Assembly: GCF_000265425.1 (NCBI RefSeq)
Contig: NC_018014.1
Coordinates: 3,286,001-3,350,000, forward strand
Reading direction: 5' to 3'
Length of the DNA: 64,000 nucleotides
From: Terriglobus roseus DSM 18391
GTDB lineage: Bacteria > Acidobacteriota > Terriglobia > Terriglobales > Acidobacteriaceae
Part shown: in pieces, positions 26,651-36,937 of the stretch
Position numbering within the stretch: the stretch's first letter is position 1
Layout: the number at the start of each line of letters is the position of its first letter
Notes under the pieces: generated by a model
Database searches by the model: none
What the model was told of the DNA's origin: nothing
What the model saw: the letters and a program-made list of their open reading frames with translations, nothing else
Made by a program: the position numbers and the translations under genes

Positions 26651-28777
26651 TTATCCCGCGATCACGATCTCCGAGAAGTCCGCGACCTTGCCGTAATCCA
26701 TCAGGATGCGTTGCAGCAGGCCAAGCCGGGCAGCGCGCAGTGACGGTTCCGGAGCCATCACCATCACCTTCTCAAAGAACTGATCGACAAACGGTCGAAG
26801 TTCTGCGATCGTCGCGAGCGCCAGCTTGTAGTCACCGTCCTTGCGCAGGCCCTCGACCCAAGCGGCACGGCGACCGCTCTCCTCTGCCAGCGTGCGTTCC
26901 ACCGGCTCCGTCAGGAACTCGCGGTGTGCGCTCGGCGTAAAGACTTCGCCCTTCGCCTTCGCCTGGTCGACCAGGTTCTTCATGCGTTTGAAGGCTGCCG
27001 CAATCGCGGCAAAGTCTTCGCTGCTGCGCGCTGCGCTGACGGCGTCGACGCGTGCGATGGCATCGCGCACATCGTCTGGGTTGGCAGCCATGACAGCCTT
27101 CACCACGTCGTAAGCCGTGCCGCGCACCTCGCGCAGATACCACTCCAACCGCTCAACCAGGAACGCCTTTACGTTGCCGCAGAGTGCCTCATCGGCGCCG
27201 GTCGCAGCCGTCGCAACCTCACCCAGCGTGAGCGGCAGCGTGCTCTCCGCCAGCATCTTCACGATGCCGTTGGCAGCGCGCCGCAGCGCGAAGGGATCCT
27301 TCGATCCAGTGGGCTGCAGACCCAGGCCGAACATGCCGCTGATGGTGTCCACCTTATCGGCGATGGCAAGCAGCAGACCCTCGTTCGTGGACGGAATCGC
27401 ATCGTCCATGCCGACGGGCTGGTAGTGCGCGTAGATCGCATCGGCGACCACGGTGCTGTGGCCCTGCGCCTTGGCATAGAGTCCCCCGACAACGCCCTGG
27501 AGCTCGGTGAACTCCTTCACAAGTTCGGTCGTCAGATCGGTCTTCGACAGCCGCGCCGCGGTGTCGAGCGCTTCCAGATCCAGTTGATTGCCTACGGACT
27601 TCGTCGCCGGCTTCGTCAGCCAGTGTTCTTTCGCGGTGATACCAAGCTTCGCTGCAACCGCGCGCACGCGTTCGGACTTGGCTGCATAGCTGCCGAGCTC
27701 CTTCTGGAAGGTGACGTTCTCCAGCAGCGCGACGCGTTCCGCCAGCGGCATGCGCTGATCGAACTCATAGAAGAAGCGGGCATCGTTGAAGCGGGCGCGC
27801 AGCACGCGCTCGTTGCCGTGACGGATGATCTCCGTCGCCTTCTCGCTTGGCTCGGTGTTCAGGACGGCGAGGAAGTAGGGCGCAAGCTTCCCTGCTGCGT
27901 CTTCCACAGCGAAATAGTTCTGGTGGTCGCGCATCACGGTGACCAGCACTTCCTGGGGCAGCGGCAGGAACTCTGCCTCGAAGCCGCCAAGGATGATGCT
28001 CGGCCATTCGGTCAGGTGCGTGACCTTGTCGACCAGCGGATGATCTTCGCGCCAGCGCGCTCCTTCGACCTGCCGCATCACTTTGTCGAGCGCCTTGCGG
28101 ATCCGTTCGCGGCGATGCTCGACGTTGACCATCACCTTCGCTTCGTAGAGCTTGTGCGCGTACTCCACCGGTGAGGCGATCGTGATGGGCGCGTAGCCAT
28201 ACAGCACGCGGTGTCCATAGGTCACAGCGCCCGCGGTCGTGCCGGCCCATTCGACCGGAATGACCGCAGCATCGAGCAGCGCCAGCATCCACTGAATGGG
28301 CCGCACAAAACGCTCGGGCTGGCCCGGACGCCAGCGCATATTCTTCGCCCAGTAGAGACCGGCGATCTCTTTCGGCAGTTCGGCCGTGATGACCTCGGCA
28401 AAGCTGCGTCCGGCACGCTTCGCCGTCGCGGCGAGATACTCGCCCTTGGCGTTGGTGATCGTGCGCAGAGCATCGACGGCAACGCCGGCCTTCTCTGCGA
28501 AAGCCTCGGCAGCCTTCGTCGGCTTGCCATCCTTGTACGCAGCCTTCACTGGCGGTCCAAGCAGCTCTTCTTCGACATCCGCCTGGCCTGCAAGCACGCC
28601 ATTAACAACCACGGCGATGCGCCGCGGCGAGGAGTAACTCTCCGTCGTGCTGCCCTCCGCAACCAGGCGTTCGCGCGTCAGCAGATCCGTCACACGCTTC
28701 GCAAGCTCAGCCTGCGCACCCGGCAACATCCGTGCGGGTACCTCTTCCAAACCAATCTCAAAGAGAAAATCAGCCAT
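26651..28777 (-). CDS. glyS: Glycyl-tRNA synthetase beta subunit
   Basis: The protein has 708 residues from ATG 28777 ([19 protein letters not shown]). It is the beta chain of the alpha2-beta2 glycyl-tRNA synthetase: the N-terminal B3/B4-like part, the HD-like central domain (ANGIVKMLAESTLPLTL, DPFALRRAANG) and the C-terminal anticodon-binding region are all present. The start codon overlaps the glyQ stop by one base (TAATG), so translation is coupled and the subunits are made in proportion. Confidence 0.95.
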   Translation of the reverse strand: MADFLFEIGLEEVPARMLPGAQAELAKRVTDLLTRERLVAEGSTTESYSSPRRIAVVVNGVLAGQADVEEELLGPPVKAAYKDGKPTKAAEAFAEKAGVAVDALRTITNAKGEYLAATAKRAGRSFAEVITAELPKEIAGLYWAKNMRWRPGQPERFVRPIQWMLALLDAAVIPVEWAGTTAGAVTYGHRVLYGYAPITIASPVEYAHKLYEAKVMVNVEHRRERIRKALDKVMRQVEGARWREDHPLVDKVTHLTEWPSIILGGFEAEFLPLPQEVLVTVMRDHQNYFAVEDAAGKLAPYFLAVLNTEPSEKATEIIRHGNERVLRARFNDARFFYEFDQRMPLAERVALLENVTFQKELGSYAAKSERVRAVAAKLGITAKEHWLTKPATKSVGNQLDLEALDTAARLSKTDLTTELVKEFTELQGVVGGLYAKAQGHSTVVADAIYAHYQPVGMDDAIPSTNEGLLLAIADKVDTISGMFGLGLQPTGSKDPFALRRAANGIVKMLAESTLPLTLGEVATAATGADEALCGNVKAFLVERLEWYLREVRGTAYDVVKAVMAANPDDVRDAIARVDAVSAARSSEDFAAIAAAFKRMKNLVDQAKAKGEVFTPSAHREFLTEPVERTLAEESGRRAAWVEGLRKDGDYKLALATIAELRPFVDQFFEKVMVMAPEPSLRAARLGLLQRILMDYGKVADFSEIVIAG

Positions 28778-29766
28778 TACGCACCTGCCTTGTCGTTCAA
28801 GGCCGCCACACGATCGCCCTGCTCTGCAAACGCCTTCGCGACGCCGACGATCAGCGTACGAATGCGAGCCATGACGCCCACGCGTTCCGTGACGCTGATC
28901 GCGCCACGCGCATCCAGCGTGTTGAACAGGTGCGAGCACTTCAACGCAAGCTCATACGCACCCAGCACCGGGAAGCGCTTCAGCCGGGTGGCATCCGCAT
29001 CTTCCGGCATCGCCTTCGCCGCTTCCAGCAGGCCCAGGCACTCTGCCTCGTACAGACCCAGATGCTCCCACAGCTTGCTCACGTCAGCGTGGTCGAAGCT
29101 GTAGGCCGAAAGCTGCTGCTCTTCAAACAGACGCACGTCGCCATACGTGGTGATGTTGCCGGTGTCCGGCTCCTTCGCCCACTCAATGTCGTAGATGGAT
29201 TCCTTGTCCTGCAGGAACTGCGTCAGGCGCTCAAGACCATAGGTGATCTCGCCGCTGATGGGGTCCAGATCCAGACCGCCGCACTGCTGGAAGTAAGTGA
29301 ACTGCGTGATCTCCTGGCCGTCCATCATGACCTGCCAGCCAACGCCCCACGCACCGCCAACCGGCCACTCCCAGTTGTCTTCCTCAAACTTGATGTCGTG
29401 ATCGGCCAGCACAATCCCGATCGCCTCCAGGCTCTGCAGGTACAGCTCCTGGATGTTGAGCGGTGGTGGTTTCAGGATCACCTGGAACTGTGTGTGCTTG
29501 TAGAGGCGGTTCGGGTTCTCGCCATACCGTCCGTCCGCTGGGCGGCGCGAGGGCTGCGCGTATGCAATGCGAACCGGCTTCGGTCCCAGCACCCGCAGAA
29601 ACGTATCCGGAGACATGGTCCCGGCGCCCACCTCAACGTCATAGGGCTGCTGCAGAACGCAACCGCGCTCCGCCCAGAAACGCTGCAGGGCAAACAGCGT
29701 CTCCTGAAAGGTCATTGCGGCGGGCAATTTCGAGGGGGACTCAGCGACTTCTGCAACGGCAGACAT
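28777..29766 (-). CDS. glyQ: Glycyl-tRNA synthetase alpha subunit
   Basis: The protein has 329 residues. It carries class II synthetase motifs: [51 protein letters not shown] (motif 2) and the [19 protein letters not shown] segment near motif 3. It binds glycine and ATP. An N-terminal extension of about 17 residues ([17 protein letters not shown]) precedes the conserved core. It is the first gene of glyQ-glyS. Confidence 0.95.
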   Translation of the reverse strand: MSAVAEVAESPSKLPAAMTFQETLFALQRFWAERGCVLQQPYDVEVGAGTMSPDTFLRVLGPKPVRIAYAQPSRRPADGRYGENPNRLYKHTQFQVILKPPPLNIQELYLQSLEAIGIVLADHDIKFEEDNWEWPVGGAWGVGWQVMMDGQEITQFTYFQQCGGLDLDPISGEITYGLERLTQFLQDKESIYDIEWAKEPDTGNITTYGDVRLFEEQQLSAYSFDHADVSKLWEHLGLYEAECLGLLEAAKAMPEDADATRLKRFPVLGAYELALKCSHLFNTLDARGAISVTERVGVMARIRTLIVGVAKAFAEQGDRVAALNDKAGA

Positions 29767-29907
29767 GGTGGTTTCGAGCTCCTAACGGTGTCTCACCAGT
29801 CTACCGTGCGCAGACAGGAGATAACCGTGAGCAAGAACACAGAGGCGCACGAAGCGGCACCCCCGCCAAGCCCTGAACCGAATCCGACGATCGAAGCGCC
29901 AACGCGA

Positions 29908-30165
29908 CTAGATGTGGATGCCCCAGCTAAGTTCGCTGATCTGCGTCTCAATCTCGAGCAGCGCGGCTTCCAGTGCAGAACGGCGGTGCGGGCTGGAAGT
30001 ACGCTCGCTCAAAATCCGTTCGCGCTGCAGATTCAAGCCCTGCAGCTTGCGCTGGCGATCACGTTCCGTGATGCGGTTCTCGTCTGCCGTTGCGACCTTT
30101 TGAGCCTCAGTTTGTTCCGGCAGATCGACGTCTTCTTTTTCCCAGCCTCGAGCCATAATGCCCAT
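29908..30165 (-). CDS. Small conserved hypothetical protein (MARGWE type)
   Basis: The protein has 85 residues from ATG 30165 (GAGG six bases upstream); ATG 30156, giving MARGWEKEDVDL, is an alternative. It is highly charged, with a predicted coiled coil (DRQRKLQGLNLQRERILSE, then ALEAALLEIETQISEL). I recall similar small proteins with an N-terminal MARGWE in other acidobacteria; no function is known to me. It is divergent from the RND permease gene. Confidence 0.65.
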   Translation of the reverse strand: MGIMARGWEKEDVDLPEQTEAQKVATADENRITERDRQRKLQGLNLQRERILSERTSSPHRRSALEAALLEIETQISELSWGIHI

Positions 30166-30301
30166 TCTACGCCTCGTCGCCGCGGACCGCTGCAAGCTTT
30201 GTCGCGAAAGAACATGCGCACACAGAGCGTTTATCGACGGATTGGGCCAACACTATCCGCCGACTGCCCCGCAGATCGTCCGACATTTGGCACAATGGAC
30301 T

Positions 30302-30320
30302 GCACGGCATTTCGCCGTGC
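30302..30320. repeat. Inverted repeat in the leader of the RND export operon
   Basis: GCACGGC and GCCGTGC pair around ATTTC, 36 bases before the permease start. It could be an operator for an unlinked repressor or a leader hairpin. Confidence 0.4.
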
Positions 30321-30356
30321 CTTCAAATGCAACCGTAGCTTCGGAGCCCGTCCGCC

Positions 30357-33300
30357 ATGTGGATCGTCCGCCTCGCCCTTCGACGCCCCTACACCTTCGT
30401 GGTGATGGCCGTGCTGATCCTCGTCCTGGGCGTGGTCTCCATTGAGACGATGTCCACCGACATCTTCCCCTCGATCGACATCCCCGTCGTCACGGTCATC
30501 TGGCAGTACAACGGCACCAGCCCGGACGAGATGGAAAAGCGCTTCACCACCATCAGTGAGCGCGCCATGACGACGACCGTCAACGACATCGAACACATCG
30601 AGTCGCAGTCCGTCTCCGGCATCTCTGTCATCAAGATCTTCTTCCAGCCCGGCGTGAAGATCGAAGCCGCCGTGGCCCAGGTCACCGCCGTCAACCAGAC
30701 GATCCTGCGCGTTTTGCCCACCGGCACCACGCCGCCGTTCATCCTGCAGTTCTCCGCATCGAACGTGCCCATCCTTCAGGCCGTCATGTCATCCGACCGC
30801 CTCTCGGAGACGGACCTCTACGATCTAGGAGCGCAGTTCGTTCGTACGCAGCTCGCAACGGTTCAGGGCGCACAGGTGCCCAACCCCTACGGCGGCAAGG
30901 CGCGTCAGGTCTCCGTCGATCTTGACCCCGGCGCCATGCAGGCCAAGGGCGTCTCCCCGTCGGATGTCGTCACCGCGCTCACCGCACAGAACCTGATCCT
31001 GCCCGCAGGTGACGCCCGCATCGGCGACCGCGACTACCTCGTCCGCACCAACGCCTCGCCACTGATCGCCGCACAGCTCAACGACATCCCGATCAAGCAG
31101 GTGAACGGCGCCACCATCTACATGCGCGACGTTGCCCAGGTGCATGAGGGCAGCGCCGTCCAGCTCTCCATCGTCCGTGCGGACGGTCGGCGCGCCGTGC
31201 TGCTCACCATCCTCAAAGCCTCCTCGGCCTCCACGCTCGACATCGTCAAGCGCGTGAAAGCCGTCCTGCCGAAGATCCTCGCGAACCTGCCACCGCCCGC
31301 GCCTGACATCAAGATCCTCTTCGATCAGTCGATCTTCGTGCAGGCCGCGCTGACCGGCGTGGTTAAGGAAGCTGCCATCGCCGCCGGCCTGACTGCCGTC
31401 ATGATCCTGCTCTTCCTCGGATCCTGGCGCTCCACCGTCATCATCGCCGTCTCCATCCCGCTGTCGATCCTCGTCTCCATCATCATCATGAAGGCGCTCG
31501 GCCAGACGCTGAACACCATGACGCTCGGCGGCCTCGGACTCGCCGTCGGCATCCTCGTCGACGACGCCACCGTCGAAATCGAAAACATCCATCGCAACCT
31601 TGGTCTCGGCAAAGAGATCGAGCCCGCCATCCTCGACGGCGCCGCGCAGATCGCCGTCCCCGCCTTCGTCTCAACGCTTGCGATTTGTATCGTCTTCGTC
31701 CCGGTCGTCTTCCTCTCCGGAGCAGCGCGCAGTCTCTTCACACCGCTTGGCATGGCAGTCGTCTTCGCCATGATGGCCTCGTACTTCCTCTCGCGCACCC
31801 TTGTGCCGACGATGGTGAAGTTCCTGCTCGCCGCCGAAGTTGAGGTCTATGCCCTCGCCGAGGCCGAGCACGGCGACCACCCGCTGACACCCACCGAAAA
31901 GGCGGAGATCGAGGAGAAGCGCCGCGGCCTGGGTGCCATCTGGCGCACGCACTTCGCCTTCAATCGCGTCTTCGAGGCCATCCGCGCACGGTACCAGCGC
32001 TTCCTCGACTGGGCCCTGGCTCACACCACCTTTACCCTCGGCTGCTTCGGCCTCTTCATCCTCATCTCGTTCTGCACCATCCCGTTCATCGGCCGCGACT
32101 TCTTCCCGGATGTGGACGCAGGCAGCTTCCGTCTGCATGTACGCTGCCCACCCGGCACACGGCTTGAGCGTACAGAAGAGATCTTCGGCCAGGTCGACCA
32201 GACCATCCGCGACATTATCCCCAAGGAAGAACTGGGCGGCATTCTCGACAACATGGGCGTGCCCCAGGGCTTTAACCTGGCCTTCGGCGACGGCTCACTG
32301 ACCGACGTGCAGGACGGCGAAATCCTCGTCAGTCTGAATGCGGAACACCACAAGCCCACCGCCGGCTACCGCGCGAAGCTGCGCGAAGTCCTGCGCAAGA
32401 AGTTTCCGGAAGAGGTCTTCTACTTCCAGGCCTCAGACATCGTCAATCAGATCCTGAACTTCGGTCTGCCCGCGCCGATCGACATCCAGATCAGCGGCCG
32501 ACTCGCCCAGGCAAACTACGCCACCGCACAGCAGATCGCCAAGGCCGTCTCGCAGGTACCCGGCGCCGTCGACGTACACGTCCACCAGATCATGTACGCC
32601 CCGGAGCTTCGCGTAAACGTCGACCGTACGCGCGCCCAGCAGGTCAACCTTACCGAGGCCAGCGTCGCCAACAGCATGCTGACCGCGCTCTCCGGCTCAG
32701 GCCAGGCCGCGCCCAACTACTGGCTGAACCCGACCAACGGCGTCAACTACCAGGTCGTCGTGCAGGTGCCGCTCTCCCAGATCAACTCGGTCGCCAGCCT
32801 CAACAGTCTGCCCATCACATCCGGCGTCTCAACAGGCACACCTCCACAGTTCAACGGCGGCACACCAACGCCCAGCAACACGCAACTGCTCTCAAACCTG
32901 GCACAGATCCAGCACTCCGCCAGCCCCGGCATCACGAACCACTACAACGTGCAGCCGGTGTACGACGTCTTCGTCAACAAGCAGGGCCGCGACCTGGGCG
33001 CTGTGGCGACGGACGTCAACAAGGTGCTGAAGAGCTTCGAGCCGAAGTTGTCCAAGGGCGCCACCATGACCGTGCGCGGACAAGTCAAGAGCATGCAGGA
33101 CAGCTTCACCGGCCTCGGCCTCGGCATGATCTTTGCCGTTCTGCTGGTCTACCTGTTGATGGTCATCAACTTCCAAAGCTGGCTCGACCCCTTCATCATC
33201 CTCATGGCGCTGCCCGGCGCAGCCTGCGGCATCCTGTGGATGCTCTTCCTCACGGGCACAACGTTCTCAGTGCCGTCACTGATGGGAGCCATCATGACCG

Positions 33301-33653
33301 TCGGCGTGGCCACGGCAAACTCCATCCTGATGGTGACCTTCGCAAACGATCAGCGGTCGCTCGGCCTCAACAGTCTGCAGGCAGCATCGGCCGCGGGTTT
33401 CACGCGCCTGCGCCCCGTCATGATGACAGCGCTGGCCATGATTCTGGGCATGCTGCCCATGTCGCTGGGCATGGGCGAAGGTGGCGAGCAGAATGCGCCG
33501 CTGGGCCGCGCGGTCATTGGCGGCCTGCTTGTCGCAACGGCCACCACGCTTGTGATCGTCCCTATCTTCTACTCGCTGCTGCGCAAGGCGCCGCCGCTGG
33601 GTATGCAGGTTGACGCCAATACCGAGCAGGAGGAGTACTTTGAGCATGCATAG
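30357..33653 (+). CDS. RND efflux transporter permease subunit (AcrB/HAE-like)
   Basis: The protein has 1098 residues with the full RND layout: TM1 (PYTFVVMAVLILVLGVVS), a first periplasmic loop (about 33-340), TM2-6, a cytoplasmic insertion, TM7, a second periplasmic loop (about 600-900) and TM8-12. The TM4 proton-relay acidic pair is present in GILVDDATVEIENI. The ending includes GVATANSILMVTFANDQR. Trimers export drugs or other compounds by proton antiport. It heads an operon with an adaptor, so the gene order is permease then adaptor; no outer-membrane channel follows. Confidence 0.93.
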   Translation: MWIVRLALRRPYTFVVMAVLILVLGVVSIETMSTDIFPSIDIPVVTVIWQYNGTSPDEMEKRFTTISERAMTTTVNDIEHIESQSVSGISVIKIFFQPGVKIEAAVAQVTAVNQTILRVLPTGTTPPFILQFSASNVPILQAVMSSDRLSETDLYDLGAQFVRTQLATVQGAQVPNPYGGKARQVSVDLDPGAMQAKGVSPSDVVTALTAQNLILPAGDARIGDRDYLVRTNASPLIAAQLNDIPIKQVNGATIYMRDVAQVHEGSAVQLSIVRADGRRAVLLTILKASSASTLDIVKRVKAVLPKILANLPPPAPDIKILFDQSIFVQAALTGVVKEAAIAAGLTAVMILLFLGSWRSTVIIAVSIPLSILVSIIIMKALGQTLNTMTLGGLGLAVGILVDDATVEIENIHRNLGLGKEIEPAILDGAAQIAVPAFVSTLAICIVFVPVVFLSGAARSLFTPLGMAVVFAMMASYFLSRTLVPTMVKFLLAAEVEVYALAEAEHGDHPLTPTEKAEIEEKRRGLGAIWRTHFAFNRVFEAIRARYQRFLDWALAHTTFTLGCFGLFILISFCTIPFIGRDFFPDVDAGSFRLHVRCPPGTRLERTEEIFGQVDQTIRDIIPKEELGGILDNMGVPQGFNLAFGDGSLTDVQDGEILVSLNAEHHKPTAGYRAKLREVLRKKFPEEVFYFQASDIVNQILNFGLPAPIDIQISGRLAQANYATAQQIAKAVSQVPGAVDVHVHQIMYAPELRVNVDRTRAQQVNLTEASVANSMLTALSGSGQAAPNYWLNPTNGVNYQVVVQVPLSQINSVASLNSLPITSGVSTGTPPQFNGGTPTPSNTQLLSNLAQIQHSASPGITNHYNVQPVYDVFVNKQGRDLGAVATDVNKVLKSFEPKLSKGATMTVRGQVKSMQDSFTGLGLGMIFAVLLVYLLMVINFQSWLDPFIILMALPGAACGILWMLFLTGTTFSVPSLMGAIMTVGVATANSILMVTFANDQRSLGLNSLQAASAAGFTRLRPVMMTALAMILGMLPMSLGMGEGGEQNAPLGRAVIGGLLVATATTLVIVPIFYSLLRKAPPLGMQVDANTEQEEYFEHA

Positions 33654-33713
33654 CCAGACGCCTTCCCTGCCCACTTCAATGAATTCCGTACGACTCCAAG
33701 GAGCCGCGTAAGC

Positions 33714-34964
33714 ATGGCGCAGAACTTTACCGACGCACCGGCCACCGCCGGCGAACACAGCCCCTTGAACACCCCTACGACACCCGAGCCCGTGGGTCGC
33801 GGCGCAATCATTGCGGCAGGTGCCTTCTTCCTGCTGCTGATCGTGGTCGGCATCGCCTTCCTGCTGCCGAAGCTCCGCCATAAGGAGACGCTGCAGGAAG
33901 ATGTGCGTGCCAACGCAGGCCCGCCGCCCGTTGCCGTGACTAAGGTCGCCCTGGGCCAGGCCACCAACGTGCTCGATCTGCCCGGCAGCGTGCAGGCCTT
34001 CTCGCAGACGCCCATCTACGCCCGTACCAACGGCTACATCACCAAGCGCTTCGTCGACATCGGCGACCACGTCAAGGCGGGCCAGCTACTTGCCATCATT
34101 GAAGATCCGCAGACGGAACAGCAGCTGCGCCAGGCGCGCGCAACCGTGCTGCAGCTCAAGGCGCAGGCGGTGCAGGCACAGGCCAACGCCAAGCTCTCAA
34201 CGCTGAACAACGTGCGGAACCAGCAATTGCAGAAGGAAGGCGTCATCTCGCAGGCCTCTGCCGATACCTTCACTGCGCAGGCCGGCGCGAACGACGCCAC
34301 CGTGAACGCCGCCTTGGCCAACATCGCCGCAGGCGAGGCGAACGTGCGGTCACTCGAAGAACAGGCGAGCTTCTCGCGCGTTACCGCACCCTTCACGGGC
34401 GTCATCCTTTCGCGCGGCATCGATGTCGGATCGCTGATCACTTCAGGCTCCGCCAACTCCGTCACGCAGCTCTTCACCGTCGGCCAGTCGGGCACGGTGC
34501 GTGTCTTCGTCAACGTGCCGCAGGCCAACGCCCCTGACGTGCTCAGCACCGCGACCGCAAAGGTCACCTTCCGCGAACTGCCCGGTCAGGCTTTCAGCGG
34601 CAAGGTCACGCGTTCGGCCAGCTCCATCGACATCGCGTCACGCACCATGCTGACCGAGATCGATCTGCCTAACCCGAAGAACCTGATCCTTCCGGGTATG
34701 TTCGCGACCGTCAGCTTCAACACGCGCGACGCGAAGCCACCCGTACTGATCCCGGCGAATGCGCTCTTCGTCCGCACCGCCGGTCCGCAGACCTTCGTGG
34801 TCGATGCCAACAACATCACGCATCTCCGCAGCCTGACGCTTGGCCGGGATTATGGCAGCTTCACGCAGGTCCTCACCGGCCTGAAACCGGGTGATACCGT
34901 TGTGCTGTCGCCATCCGATGCCGTCGTCGATAACATCAAGGTCGATCCGCAGCTATTGAAGTAA
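33714..34964 (+). CDS. RND efflux periplasmic adaptor (membrane fusion protein)
   Basis: The protein has 416 residues, with AAGGAG nine bases before ATG 33714. It has a membrane anchor at about residues 32-52 (IIAAGAFFLLLIVVGIAFLL), then the lipoyl/barrel-sandwich half (PIYARTNGYITKRFVDIGDHVKAGQLLAII). An alpha-hairpin of Ala/Gln-rich heptads follows (about 125-215), then a beta-barrel and membrane-proximal domain. It links the RND pump to an outer-membrane channel encoded elsewhere. It ends 35 bases before the ABC ATPase. Confidence 0.92.
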   Translation: MAQNFTDAPATAGEHSPLNTPTTPEPVGRGAIIAAGAFFLLLIVVGIAFLLPKLRHKETLQEDVRANAGPPPVAVTKVALGQATNVLDLPGSVQAFSQTPIYARTNGYITKRFVDIGDHVKAGQLLAIIEDPQTEQQLRQARATVLQLKAQAVQAQANAKLSTLNNVRNQQLQKEGVISQASADTFTAQAGANDATVNAALANIAAGEANVRSLEEQASFSRVTAPFTGVILSRGIDVGSLITSGSANSVTQLFTVGQSGTVRVFVNVPQANAPDVLSTATAKVTFRELPGQAFSGKVTRSASSIDIASRTMLTEIDLPNPKNLILPGMFATVSFNTRDAKPPVLIPANALFVRTAGPQTFVVDANNITHLRSLTLGRDYGSFTQVLTGLKPGDTVVLSPSDAVVDNIKVDPQLLK

Positions 34965-34999
34965 AGCCTTCAGCATCCCCGCTGAAACCCAGGAGCAGT

Positions 35000-35959
35000 G
35001 TGAGCAGCGACATTCAATCCCCAGGCATCGTCAGCCTGCGTGGCCTGCGCAAGGTCTACGACGGCAAGCCCCCCGTAGTCGCCGTCGATGGTATCGACCT
35101 CGATGTTCGTGAGGGCGAAATCTACGGACTGCTGGGCCCCAACGGCGCCGGTAAGACGACGACCATCTCCGTCTGCACCACGCGCGTTCTGCCCACGGCA
35201 GGCACCGCGCACATCGCAGGCATCGACGTCGTACGCAACCCGAGCGAGGCGCGCCGCTTTATGGGCGTGGTGCCCCAGTACAACACGCTCGAACGCGCCT
35301 GCACCGTTGCGGAGAACATCCAGTTCCACTGCCTCTACTTCGGCTTCTCAAAGGCAGAAGCGAAGGCCCGCACCGCGGAACTGCTCGACCAGTTCCATCT
35401 CTCAGAGCGCGCTGGATCGTATCCCGCGCAACTCTCCGGTGGCTTGGCGCAGCGTGTACAGATCGCCCGTGCCATCGCCCATCGGCCGCGCGTTCTCTTC
35501 CTCGACGAGCCCTCTGCAGGCCTCGATCCGCAGAGCCGCATCGCCATGTGGGAGGCCGTGCAGCGCCTGCACACCGAAGGCATTACCGTCGTCCTGACCA
35601 CGCACTACATGGAGGAGGCCGATGAACTCTGCGACCGGCTCTCCATCGTCGACAATGGCCGCGTCCTCGTCGAAGACACACCGCAGGCGCTGAAGAACTC
35701 CGTGGGAGCCAGCACGCTGTATGAACTGGATCTGCGCGAGCCGACGGAATCGCTCGTACCGCTGCTCAAAGCGCTGCCGCACGTCACCGGTGTTGAGACA
35801 ACGCCCAAGGGCTTGCGTGTGATGGCTGGCAACGCCGATGGCCTGCTGCCGCAGGTTGTCACCGCGGCGACGCCGTATGGACTCAAAGATCTCAGCATCA
35901 CCGAACCGACACTGGAGACCGTCTTCATCCGACTGACAGGCCGCGATCTAAGAGAGTAA
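35000..35959 (+). CDS. ABC exporter ATP-binding protein (DrrA/NodI-like)
   Basis: The protein has 319 residues from GTG 35000, with AGGAG just upstream. Walker A is [10 protein letters not shown], the signature is LSGGLAQRVQIARA (the usual Q is in GLAQR), Walker B is VLFLDEPSAGLDP and the switch is TTHYMEEA. A C-terminal extension of about 90 residues is usual for the daunorubicin-resistance/NodI branch. It pairs with the ABC-2 permease that follows. Its place behind RND genes suggests one multi-component export operon. Confidence 0.9.
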   Translation: MSSDIQSPGIVSLRGLRKVYDGKPPVVAVDGIDLDVREGEIYGLLGPNGAGKTTTISVCTTRVLPTAGTAHIAGIDVVRNPSEARRFMGVVPQYNTLERACTVAENIQFHCLYFGFSKAEAKARTAELLDQFHLSERAGSYPAQLSGGLAQRVQIARAIAHRPRVLFLDEPSAGLDPQSRIAMWEAVQRLHTEGITVVLTTHYMEEADELCDRLSIVDNGRVLVEDTPQALKNSVGASTLYELDLREPTESLVPLLKALPHVTGVETTPKGLRVMAGNADGLLPQVVTAATPYGLKDLSITEPTLETVFIRLTGRDLRE

Positions 35960-36010
35960 GCGGTCTGAGGAAGTGATCGGCTGCCGTCTGAGGGGCAGCG
36001 CTTTCGGAGG

Positions 36011-36030
36011 GGCATGGCCTAAGCCATGCC
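36011..36030. repeat. Perfect palindrome at the 5' end of the ABC permease gene
   Basis: GGCATGGC and GCCATGCC pair around CTAA. The upstream candidate ATG (36026) lies within the right arm. The hairpin could hide that start or bind a regulator. Confidence 0.45.
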
Positions 36031-36082
36031 ATACAGCACCATCAAGTTACGGGCATTAGCCCCCGAGGGATTCAAGCGCGCC

Positions 36083-36928
36083 ATGACGACCATTAGCAAA
36101 ACGACCTCGCCGGCAACGCAATACCTCCGCGCCTTCCTGGGCATGTTCCTCCGCGACCTGCACGTGCTGCGCCGCGAGATCTTCCCGTTCATCATCCGCA
36201 TCGTGATGAACCCGCTACTCTTCCTCTTTGTCTTCACCTACATCATGCCGCACATGAGCAACGGTGCCGCGATGAATCCGACGCAGGGCATGGCCGCCAA
36301 TGCGGGCGCCAACTTCTCCACGGTACTGCTGCCGGGCTTGATGGCTGTCGCCATCATGTTCAGTGGTATCGCCGCCGTGGCCCTGCCACTTGCCGTTGAC
36401 TTCGGCTCCACACGCGAGATCGACGACCGCGTCATGTGCCCGCTGCCCACCGCAATGGTTGCTATCGAGAAGATCATCTTCTCCGCGCTGCAGTCCGTGA
36501 TCGCTGCCGCCATCGTCTTTCCGCTGGCGTACTACATTCCGTCTACGCCTGTGTACGCGCACGTGACGAGCTGGCCCTTCCTCATCGCTGTGGTCGTGCT
36601 GGCATCGCTGGTCGCCGGAGCGCTCGGCCTGACCATCGGCACCAGCGTGAAACCCGCACAGATCGGCCTCATCTTCGGCGTCGTCGTCATGCCCATCACC
36701 TTCCTGGGCTGCGTCTACTACCCCTGGAAAGCACTGGGCGCCATCAAGTGGCTGCAGATGGGCGTTCTCTTCAATCCCATCGTCTACATGAGCGAAGGTC
36801 TGCGCGCGGCACTGACGCCTTCCCTGCCGCACATGCATCCCGCGCTGATCCTGCTGATGCTGACATTCTTCCTCTGCCTGCTCACATGGATCGGGACACG
36901 AGGCTTTCTGCGCAGGGTGATTGGATAG
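36083..36928 (+). CDS. ABC-2 type exporter permease
   Basis: The protein has 281 residues from ATG 36083 (MTTISKTTSPATQYL); ATG 36026 would add 19 residues but sits in a palindrome. It has six hydrophobic helices, with the ABC-2 signature in the TM5 area (VVVMPITFLGCVYYPWKAL, then LQMGVLFNPIVYMSEGLR). It forms the channel for the ATPase encoded just upstream. The substrate is unknown; daunorubicin-like and polyketide exporters share this fold. Confidence 0.87.
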   Translation: MTTISKTTSPATQYLRAFLGMFLRDLHVLRREIFPFIIRIVMNPLLFLFVFTYIMPHMSNGAAMNPTQGMAANAGANFSTVLLPGLMAVAIMFSGIAAVALPLAVDFGSTREIDDRVMCPLPTAMVAIEKIIFSALQSVIAAAIVFPLAYYIPSTPVYAHVTSWPFLIAVVVLASLVAGALGLTIGTSVKPAQIGLIFGVVVMPITFLGCVYYPWKALGAIKWLQMGVLFNPIVYMSEGLRAALTPSLPHMHPALILLMLTFFLCLLTWIGTRGFLRRVIG

Positions 36929-36937
36929 TTAAGACAT

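Noticed and set aside
29827..30405. GTG start with a good GGAG ribosome site on the + strand upstream of the RND operon
   Set aside because: The frame runs antisense through the MARGWE-type gene and into the RND gene in another frame; its product is Pro/Arg-rich without domain features. The ribosome site may be chance.
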